Shown here in pieces: positions 57,763 through 64,000 of a stretch of 64,000 nucleotides of DNA (positions are counted from its first letter, which is position 1; each line of letters opens with the position of its first letter). A program made the translations under genes and the position numbers. Source of the stretch: CBDFHJ01 sp965247635 (lineage in GTDB: Bacteria > Chloroflexota > Dehalococcoidia > Lucifugimonadales > Australimonadaceae); contig CBDFHJ010000010.1 of assembly GCA_965247635.1 (NCBI GenBank), positions 682,001 through 746,000 on the forward strand. The letters run 5' to 3'. The notes below the pieces were generated by a model. It had not been told where the DNA came from. It saw only the letters and a list, made by a program, of their open reading frames with translations, and made no database searches.

Positions 57763-58446
57763 ATGACCCAGACACGGACCACCATTTTCATCCATGAGCT
57801 ACTGCAGCGAACCATAGATGGGGAGCGCGACTTCTCGCATACCCAGCTTTCTGGGGAGGAGCGTGCCCTCGACGCCCAGGAGGGATACTCGGAGCTTCTC
57901 GCGTACCTCCGGGCCCAAGACCTGCGCGCCGAGCCGCTCGTTGCCGAGGGCGCCGACTGGAGCGGCCTTCGGGCTCACGACCTTTTCCTTCCCTTCTCGA
58001 AGCTGTCTGGCGTGGACCTGACAGGGGCAGACCTGCGCGGCGCGGAGCTGCGACGGGCCGACCTCAGCAGGAGCACCTTGCGCGGGACAGACCTGAGTGG
58101 TGCTTCCATGATCGTTTGTAACCTCCAGGGAGCGGACCTAACCGAGGCACTGCTACGCGGGACGGACATGTACGAGGCCAGCATCGCGGGTGCGAGCCTT
58201 CGCGACGCGGACCTGACGGGGGCGTTCCTTCTGCGGCTCACCATGAAGGGTGCCGAAGTGACCGGGGCGTCCATGGCCGGGGCCCTGTTTTACCGGACGG
58301 ACTTTCGAGGCGTGGTGGGGCTAGAGTCCGTAAGGGACCTGGGCAGCGCCACCTTCCATCGGGCCATGGTAACGGCCGTCGAGCAGGAAGCGATCGAGGC
58401 GGCGCTGGCCCAGCGCCTACGCTTCGACCTTCACTCTGAGGCGTAG
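57763..58446 (+). CDS. pentapeptide repeat protein
   Basis: The 227-residue protein contains about 20 A(D/E)Lxx pentapeptides between residues 70 and 185 (e.g. ADLRGAELRRADLSRSTLRG), which fold as a right-handed quadrilateral beta-helix. The N-terminal 65 residues are helical and carry no known domain. Some such proteins mimic DNA and protect gyrase, but that cannot be inferred here. The ATG has an AGGAGG site. It is bounded by the IS on the left and by the oxygenase region on the right. Confidence 0.9.
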   Translation: MTQTRTTIFIHELLQRTIDGERDFSHTQLSGEERALDAQEGYSELLAYLRAQDLRAEPLVAEGADWSGLRAHDLFLPFSKLSGVDLTGADLRGAELRRADLSRSTLRGTDLSGASMIVCNLQGADLTEALLRGTDMYEASIAGASLRDADLTGAFLLRLTMKGAEVTGASMAGALFYRTDFRGVVGLESVRDLGSATFHRAMVTAVEQEAIEAALAQRLRFDLHSEA

Positions 58447-58480
58447 GGTTCCCCCGTGACCGATGGGAGGAGTCACGGCT

Positions 58481-58600
58481 GTGTCGACCAAGAGGTTTGT
58501 GCGCATAACGTACTCTCGGCTCAATAAGGACCGGGCCCATTACACCAACCCGTTTAGCTTCAGCACGGCCTTGGCTGCCCTGAACTGGGTGCTCGTGTAA
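58481..58600 (+). CDS. small open frame with strong ribosome binding site
   Basis: A 39-codon frame with GTG start, preceded by GGAGGAG at 8 nt, ends at TAA 58598-58600. The predicted peptide includes RITYSRLNKDRAHYTNPFSF and resembles nothing I know; it may be a fragment of a larger gene. The rest of the 58447-58928 gap shows no gene apart from the promoter at 58849. Confidence 0.25.
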   Translation: MSTKRFVRITYSRLNKDRAHYTNPFSFSTALAALNWVLV

Positions 58601-58848
58601 TGCCGCTCTTTCTGCTGGGCGTAGCGGTCTTCTCGCCCGTAGACGTAGCGGATGTCCTGCACCTGGCTACCGCACCCAGTTGGTCGCAGATACCACTCAC
58701 CCACGAGACCAATCTATGCAACCTGACCTGGTGTGCGCCAGGTCGAACTGACCAAAAAGTGTGGAAAGTAGTACCCACTCTTCTTGTGAGAAGCCTGGAA
58801 GGCGGGCACGGTTTTCCAGCCTCCTATAGCACACCCTCTACTTAGTGA

Positions 58849-58878
58849 TTGACACCCCCCTACCCGCAGGAGTACCGT
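58849..58878 (+). promoter_or_regulatory. promoter of Rieske oxygenase 1
   Basis: TTGACA (58849-58854), 18-nt spacer, TACCGT (58873-58878). The region from here to the start codon is almost the same as upstream of oxygenase 2. Confidence 0.6.
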
Positions 58879-58928
58879 CACCAAAGACTAGTTCGTGGCA
58901 TCCGTAGGACCCCACGGGAGGTGCTGAG

Positions 58929-60317
58929 ATGGCAATGGAGACCGGAGTATGGAAGGGCGTGGACCTGGTGGACCGGCAGCAGGGTATCGTCAGCCGGGAC
59001 ATCTTCGTGGACGCAGAGCTGTACGAGATCGAGAAGGAGCGGGTCTTCGCCCGCTGCTGGCTCTTCGTGGGGTTCGCGGACCAAGTAAAGAAACCCGGCG
59101 ACTACTTCGTCTCGCGGATGGGAGAGGAATCGGTCATCCTGAGCCGGGACCGGGACAACACGGTGCACGTGTTCCTGAACTCGTGCCGGCACCGTGGGAT
59201 GAAGGTATGCCGGTACGACGAGGGGAACACGCCGGTGTTCACGTGTCCGTACCACGGGTGGAGCTACGCGGGCGATGGGTCGCTGGTGGGCGTGCCGCGG
59301 TACAAGGACGCGTATCGGGAGGAGCTGGACAAGAGCCAGTGGGGATTGGTGGAAGTCGCGCAGATGGCCAACTTCCGCGGCAGCATCTGGGCCACGTGGG
59401 ACCCGAAAGCGCCGTCATTCCTGGAGTACATCGGCGATAACGAGTACGGGCTGGGCTTGCACTTCGACAAGCCGGACGGGAGCGAGGCGGATATCGAGGT
59501 GCTGGGTGTCCTCAAGTGGCTCTTCTCTTCCAACTGGAAGTTCGGCGCCGAGAACTTCCTAGGCGACGGCTACCACGGCACGCCGACTCACCACTCGGTG
59601 GAGATCGTGGGTATTAACCCGGGCGGTGGGCAGAGCCGTCAGACGGCGGGCGATCGGGCGCGCCGTCAGGTGACCACGAGCCTTCAGGTGACGCACCACG
59701 GGTCCGGCCGGCTGGGAGTTTCGTTTGTGCCTGAGGACTTCGATTACATCCCCACCTACGCGAACCAGCCGCCTGCCGTGGAGGAGTATTACCGCTCCTC
59801 CTATGAGCGCCGCAAGCAGGTGCTGGGCAAGCGCTGGCGGGTAAACTCCGGCAATGGCAACATCTTCCCCAACGGCACCCAGGGGACCAACAACAGCATC
59901 TGCATATGGCACCCCGCCGGGGTCGACTGGACGGAGTGCTGGCGCTTCTACTACGTGTATCACGATATGCCGCAGGAGGTGAAGGACATGCTGCGGCACT
60001 TCTACATGCGCTACGGCGGCCCCGCGGGCCTTACCGAGTCGGACGACATGGAGAACTGGAACTACGCCCACAAGGCCAGCAAGGGCGTCATCGCCCGCCG
60101 CTACCCCTACGAGTACTCCATGGGGCTGAACAGAGAGCAGGTGGGCAATCCATTGCTGGAGGAGTTCGGCTTCCCCCAGAACGCCAGAACAGTGGAATCG
60201 GGGAGAGGATTCCGCGCCCCTTCGGAGCAGAACCAGCGGGGGGCATACGACTTCTGGCTACAGCTCATGCAATCAGAGAACTGGGACGACCTGCGCGAGA
60301 AGGGGCTGTGGCAGTAG
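58929..60317 (+). CDS. Rieske aromatic ring-hydroxylating dioxygenase, alpha subunit (paralogue 1)
   Basis: The 462-residue oxygenase has the Rieske ligands Cys86, His88, Cys106 and His109 (NSCRHRG...TCPYHGWSY) and the catalytic iron set Asp213, His216 and His221 in NFLGDGYHGTPTHH. A further acidic ligand is likely in the TESDDMENWN region. No beta subunit, ferredoxin or reductase gene is adjacent, so partners must lie elsewhere. The ATG follows GGGAGGTG. The N-terminal half is nearly identical to the second copy at 61776; the middle (240-300) has diverged. The aromatic substrate is unknown. Confidence 0.93.
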   Translation: MAMETGVWKGVDLVDRQQGIVSRDIFVDAELYEIEKERVFARCWLFVGFADQVKKPGDYFVSRMGEESVILSRDRDNTVHVFLNSCRHRGMKVCRYDEGNTPVFTCPYHGWSYAGDGSLVGVPRYKDAYREELDKSQWGLVEVAQMANFRGSIWATWDPKAPSFLEYIGDNEYGLGLHFDKPDGSEADIEVLGVLKWLFSSNWKFGAENFLGDGYHGTPTHHSVEIVGINPGGGQSRQTAGDRARRQVTTSLQVTHHGSGRLGVSFVPEDFDYIPTYANQPPAVEEYYRSSYERRKQVLGKRWRVNSGNGNIFPNGTQGTNNSICIWHPAGVDWTECWRFYYVYHDMPQEVKDMLRHFYMRYGGPAGLTESDDMENWNYAHKASKGVIARRYPYEYSMGLNREQVGNPLLEEFGFPQNARTVESGRGFRAPSEQNQRGAYDFWLQLMQSENWDDLREKGLWQ

Positions 60318-60358
60318 CGGTCGCCAGCCCCGGCGAGCTCGCCTTCGAGCAGCTTTAG

Positions 60359-60407
60359 ATAGCGCAACGGGCCTTCTCCTACTTACGGAGAAGGCCCGTT
60401 GCGCTAT
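60359..60407. terminator. perfect 21-bp hairpin between convergent genes
   Basis: ATAGCGCAACGGGCCTTCTCC pattern (60359-60379) pairs with 60387-60407 across 7 nt. There is no T-run, but the position between convergent oxygenase and extradiol genes suits a two-way terminator. Confidence 0.6.
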
Positions 60408-60431
60408 GAAGCGTTTCCCGCGATGACGGGT

Positions 60432-61307
60432 CTACTTGCGTGATGCGGCGGGGGTCTGACGCGGCGGCCGGTGGCCCCACATGCTCCCCACGTCGTACCT
60501 CATCACCTGCCAGGTCTCGTCGTCGATGAGGCGGCCACCCCAACCGTACTCTATGCTGAAGTCGGACGGGTTCTTCATGTAGAACGAGGTCATGTGGTCG
60601 TTGGAGTGTCTGCCCAACTGTCGAACGATCTCGACGCCCTTGTCTTCGCACAGGTCCATGCAGGCGCCCACGTCGTTCAACGAATTCAGCTCGATCATGA
60701 AGTGCCCGATCCGCTTCCCACCAGGCGTGCCGGAAACCACCGCCGTGTGCTCCCGCGGGTTGCAGTGGAAGAACCGTTCTGCTCCTCGCATGGAATCGCT
60801 TACCCGGAAGTCCAGACACTCCAGCAGCACTCGAATCAGCTCTTCGTCGTTGTCCGGGCTCAGCCCCACGTGTCCCAGGCCCAAGTCGCCGGTCCTGAAC
60901 CCCGTGATCGGCGTGCTGGGCTTGAACGGGCGCTCGAAGAGGACCTGCGGCCCGTAGAACACCTCCATGGGAACGCTGCTCACCTCGCATCGCACCATGT
61001 CCACCACGCGGCGGTTGGCGATCTCGTCCGGTGTGCCCTGGGCGTACTCGACACCCCCCGCCAAGAGTTTTGCCTTCGTCGCCTCGAACTCCTCTCGGTT
61101 GGCCGTTTGCCAGCCCACATACGCCAGGTCATCGGTCCCCGTGGGATGCAACGCCAGCCGATGGTGGTTCGCGTCCATGCGCAGATAAAGGGTCCCATCG
61201 TCGGCCCGGCCGGACACCTCCATGCCCAGCACCTCGGTGGCGTAGGCCTCCCAGGCATCCATATCGCTAACGCCAAACCCCAGGTAACCCAACTGTGATA
61301 CGGCCAT
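60432..61307 (-). CDS. type I extradiol ring-cleavage dioxygenase (BphC-like)
   Basis: The 291-residue two-domain glyoxalase-fold enzyme cleaves catechol-type rings. Likely Fe(II) ligands are His146 (GLGHVGLS), His202 (GHFMIEL) and Glu253 (FSIEYGWGG), with His187, His238 and Tyr243 as second-sphere residues, matching BphC. The length is normal. The ATG follows a GGAGGAG site. It is on the opposite strand to the two Rieske oxygenases that flank it, giving hydroxylation and ring cleavage in one block. Confidence 0.92.
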   Translation of the reverse strand: MAVSQLGYLGFGVSDMDAWEAYATEVLGMEVSGRADDGTLYLRMDANHHRLALHPTGTDDLAYVGWQTANREEFEATKAKLLAGGVEYAQGTPDEIANRRVVDMVRCEVSSVPMEVFYGPQVLFERPFKPSTPITGFRTGDLGLGHVGLSPDNDEELIRVLLECLDFRVSDSMRGAERFFHCNPREHTAVVSGTPGGKRIGHFMIELNSLNDVGACMDLCEDKGVEIVRQLGRHSNDHMTSFYMKNPSDFSIEYGWGGRLIDDETWQVMRYDVGSMWGHRPPRQTPAASRK

Positions 61308-61428
61308 AACGCTCCTCCTTTAATAGCCTAGGACCTTGGCCGACCCGCGAGGGTCAGCCCACGGACCTAGCGGCAGTATACTCCAGTCCAGAAAAAGTTG
61401 AACTCCCTGAAGGCCAACGGCTCTCCTC

Positions 61429-61567
61429 TACTACTGGGGGCCGCTCGTCGCGCCCCCAGACCCCAAGTACTTACTGGGGGCCGCTCGCCGCCTGCCCCCA
61501 GACCCCAAGTACTTACTGGGGGCCGCTTGCCGCCTGCCCCGACCTGTCGGTGGCGCCCCCAGACCCC
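61429..61567 (-). repeat. three tandem copies of repeat family A (inverted)
   Basis: Copies at 61429-61464, 61468-61506 and 61509-61567; the last has the CGACCTGTCGGTGG insert. All are in the opposite orientation to those at 19117. The 61308-61775 gap otherwise holds the oxygenase 2 promoter. Confidence 0.9.
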
Positions 61568-61696
61568 ACATCAGTGACGGAACGCCCTAGACCGGAATGG
61601 GCAAGTCTTCTTGCACCCTGTACTCACTACTCACCTCATGAGGTCGGCAGGCGGGTACGATTTTCTGGTCGCCGCTGAACACCCGCTAGTCAGTAA

Positions 61697-61725
61697 TTGA
61701 CACCCCCTTCTTGCAGGCGTACTGT
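61697..61725 (+). promoter_or_regulatory. promoter of Rieske oxygenase 2
   Basis: TTGACA (61697-61702), 17-nt spacer, TACTGT (61720-61725), about 50 nt before the ATG. It matches the region at 58849. Confidence 0.65.
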
Positions 61726-61775
61726 CACCACAGCTTGATTCGTGGCATCCGTAGAACCCCACGGGAGGTGCTGAG

Positions 61776-63161
61776 ATGGCAATGGAGACCGGAGTCTGGA
61801 AGGACGTTGACCTGGTGGACCGGCCCAAGGGGCTGGTGAGTCGGGACATCTTCGTGGACCCGGAGCTGTACGAGTTGGAGAAGGAGCGGGTGTTCGCCCG
61901 GTGCTGGCTGTTCGTGGGATTCGAGGACCAGGTACGTAAACCCGGCGACTACTTCGTCTCGCGCATGGGGGAGGAGTCGGTCATCCTGAGCCGGGACCGG
62001 GACAACACGGTCCACGTGTTCCTGAACTCGTGCCGGCACCGGGGGATGAAGGTGTGCCGGTACGACGAGGGGAACACGCCGGTGTTCACGTGTCCGTACC
62101 ACGGGTGGAGCTACGCGGGCGACGGGTCGCTGGTGGGGGTGCCTCGGTACAAGGACGCGTACCGAGAGGAGCTGGACAAGTCGCAATGGGGGTTGGTGGA
62201 GGTAGCGCAGATGGCCAACTTCCACGGCGCCATCTGGGCCACCTGGGACCCCACCGCACCGACCTTTGAAGAGTACATCGGCGATAACGAGCCGGGGCAG
62301 CGTATGCACCTGAACAAGCCGGATGGGAGCGAGGCGGATATCGAGGTGCTCGGGCCGGTCAAATGGCTGTTCTCCTCGAACTGGAAGTTCGGAGCAGAGA
62401 ACTTCCTAGGGGACACCTACCACGGCACCACGACGCACCATTCGGTGCAGATTGTGGGCATCAACCCAGGAGGAGGGCAAGGCCGGGGACAAGGCAATAG
62501 GTCGTTGTATCTTGAACAGTCGGTCAACTTCGACATTTCGCACCATGGGTCGGGCCAGCTGGGCTTTCATATAGCGCCCCGGGACTTGGAGTATGCATAC
62601 ACCTTCCAAGATCCGGTTGCCGAGGAGTATGCCCGGAATGCCCATACCCGGCGCAGGGAGCTATTGGGAATGCATTCCCGGCTCAGGCAAGCGAACGGGA
62701 ACATCTTCCCCAACGGTACCCAGGGCACCAACAACAGCATTTGTGTATGGCACCCCGCCGGGGTCGACTGGACGGAGTGCTGGCGGTGGTACTGGGTACA
62801 CCACGACATGCCCCAGGAGATGAAGGACGTGTTGCGGCACTACTTCATGCGGTACGGTGGCCCTGCCGGGCTCACCGAGTCCGACGATATGGAGAATTGG
62901 AACTACGCCCACAAGGCCAGCAAGGGCGTCATTGCGCGTCGCTACCCCTACGACTACTCCTTGGGCCTGAGCCGTGAACTGCACGGCCACCCACTGTTCG
63001 AGGAGTACGGGTTGCCCCAGGAAGGAGTGCTCACCGAGAAAAGGGGAGGGCCGCAGCGCGAGCCGACCGAGCAGAACCAACGTGGTGCCTACGACTTCTG
63101 GCTCCAGCTCATGCAGGCAGAGAGCTGGGACGACCTGCGGGGGAAAGGGCTGTGGCAGTAG
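61776..63161 (+). CDS. Rieske aromatic ring-hydroxylating dioxygenase, alpha subunit (paralogue 2)
   Basis: The 461-residue paralogue has the same Rieske ligands (Cys86, His88, Cys106, His109) and iron triad region Asp213, His216, His221 (NFLGDTYHGTTTHH). Residues 21-150 and most of 300-385 match copy 1 closely, while 228-300 differ. That pattern is typical of duplication followed by divergence around the active-site cap, so substrates may differ. The start and ribosome binding site are identical to copy 1. Confidence 0.93.
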   Translation: MAMETGVWKDVDLVDRPKGLVSRDIFVDPELYELEKERVFARCWLFVGFEDQVRKPGDYFVSRMGEESVILSRDRDNTVHVFLNSCRHRGMKVCRYDEGNTPVFTCPYHGWSYAGDGSLVGVPRYKDAYREELDKSQWGLVEVAQMANFHGAIWATWDPTAPTFEEYIGDNEPGQRMHLNKPDGSEADIEVLGPVKWLFSSNWKFGAENFLGDTYHGTTTHHSVQIVGINPGGGQGRGQGNRSLYLEQSVNFDISHHGSGQLGFHIAPRDLEYAYTFQDPVAEEYARNAHTRRRELLGMHSRLRQANGNIFPNGTQGTNNSICVWHPAGVDWTECWRWYWVHHDMPQEMKDVLRHYFMRYGGPAGLTESDDMENWNYAHKASKGVIARRYPYDYSLGLSRELHGHPLFEEYGLPQEGVLTEKRGGPQREPTEQNQRGAYDFWLQLMQAESWDDLRGKGLWQ

Positions 63162-63459
63162 CGGCTGTGCACGACACAAGAAGGAGCGGCAATAGTTTTG
63201 GCTTGTTTGGCGCTCTGAAAAGGGAGTGCCCTCCTCGAGGCTAAATCGCTCGTCAAGGTGGCCGGATTCAAGCCGCACCCAAAGGAAATCCCTTTTGACC
63301 ACCCCCCAAAGCTAGGTTCAGTGAGATTACCTGTGCTGATCGGGTCTGAGTGGTCTCCAACCTGGTGCTGAACACGCTGTAGCTTCTCGTCGCGGTAGCA
63401 ACCCAACTCCGTGCCGTCGTTTGTATAGCCCTCATGACTCGGCGCGCGCGCTGATGACA

Positions 63460-63786
63460 CTACCCCCCACCCAGGCCAGCCGCTTCGATCAGCCGTTCCG
63501 CGTTTCGGTAACCGAACAGCTCCTGCACGCCGGGATCGAGCTGGCCGATGAACGCGCGTGCGTAGTCCACCAGACGCAGGCCGACGGCAAGGTCGTAGGT
63601 CCAGATCGCTATTCCCCCGCGGTCGGTACCCCACATAAAGCGGTCAGGATGTGCCTCGATCACTTCCTTCCAGTCACCCAAGTCAATCTCTAGCAGTGGC
63701 CCGTAGTCGTTGGTTTTGCTCAGGAAGCTGGCGACGTTCTCCTCCGGCCGGAGGAGGTACTGGTCACCGTAAAGTGCGTCGAGGTA
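63460..63786 (-). pseudogene. amidohydrolase family 2 gene, 5' end cut off by IS256 copy 2
   Basis: On the minus strand a frame runs without interruption from the IS edge (63786) to TAG 63460. It encodes about 108 residues including LLEIDLGDWKEVIEAHPDRF, MWGTDRGG and YARAFIGQLDPGVQELFGYR, the C-terminal third of a metal-dependent amidohydrolase with its late catalytic Asp (GTDRG). No start codon lies upstream of the conserved region, so the 5' end is lost or displaced beyond the IS. Members act on aromatic-acid products such as decarboxylation or ring-opening intermediates; the substrate is unknown. The 63162-63459 stretch holds nothing else. Confidence 0.75.
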
Positions 63787-64000
63787 GAGGTATCTTCAAA
63801 AAGTGTGTAAACAGTCAGGCGGTGTACCCTCTCTCTGAACAACACGGGCTCGAGGCCCAAGAGAGGAGATAGACCGCCCATGAGGAAGGAAAGCACTGAG
63901 AGTAGGTCGGAGTCAAGGCCGGAGTGGGAGCAGTTGGAGGATTGGGTGCGAAGCCAGGTCCAGAGGCTGATCCAGGAGTTGCTGGAGGAGGAGGTGACGG
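63787..64000 (+). mobile_element. IS256-family insertion sequence, copy 2 (partial, window end)
   Basis: Identical to the left part of copy 1 except for one visible difference (GTAAGCAG versus GTAAACAG). It has the same orientation. The remainder is outside the window. Confidence 0.92.
63880..64000 (+). CDS. IS256-family transposase, N-terminal part
   Basis: The first 40 codons are identical to those of the transposase at 56389. The rest runs off the window. Confidence 0.92.
   Translation, partial: MRKESTESRSESRPEWEQLEDWVRSQVQRLIQELLEEEVT

Overview
This 64-kb window is a high-G+C bacterial chromosome segment, mostly housekeeping genes with an accessory region at the right end. Lineage cannot be settled by eye. 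The mix of PurO-type IMP cyclohydrolase, HadA/HadB-like dehydratases beside plsX-fabG, MenA, heme A synthesis, several Rieske oxygenases and abundant intergenic palindromic repeats would suit an aerobic Chloroflexota (Dehalococcoidia/SAR202-like) genome; this is inference.

Layout. 0-7 kb: tsaD-purO, a CNNM/CorC-type protein, tilS, and a small operon (XRE regulator, DUF2851, membrane protein). 7-19 kb: A-type Fe-S carrier, YgfZ-like protein, a lipid operon on the minus strand (hadA-like, hadB-like, plsX, fabG, PIG-L deacetylase), a Rieske ferredoxin with an alpha/beta hydrolase, menA, a flavin disulfide reductase, a LysR regulator and a dienelactone hydrolase. 19-21 kb: a subunit-II-like membrane anchor, ctaA and ctaB for heme A. 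22-30 kb: rpoB-rpoC behind a near-consensus promoter. 30-38 kb: aquaporin, two thioredoxin-fold lipoproteins, argF-der-plsY, infC-rpmI-rplT. 38-46 kb: moeA and pheT, separated from pheS by an MFS exporter and a GIY-YIG-like gene; then hsp20. 47-56 kb: rdgB-moaA, GNAT and Nudix genes, an RNase HI-MoaC fusion, a UvrD helicase, a glycosyltransferase, a sugar nucleotidyltransferase and tRNA-Pro(CGG). 56-64 kb: two same-orientation IS256-family copies (the second cut by the window end) bracket a pentapeptide-repeat gene, two paralogous Rieske oxygenases, an extradiol dioxygenase and an amidohydrolase truncated by the second IS.

The most unusual features are: (1) one reading frame joining a complete RNase HI to a complete MoaC; (2) several intergenic repeat families, including a composite module lying just upstream of rdgB, uvrD and the nucleotidyltransferase, once expanded to an 84-bp tandem array; (3) four genes whose -10-like hexamer ends exactly 6 nt before the start codon, predicting leaderless mRNAs; (4) infC with AUC as its only plausible start codon; and (5) the IS-bracketed aromatic-catabolism block, which looks like a composite transposon.
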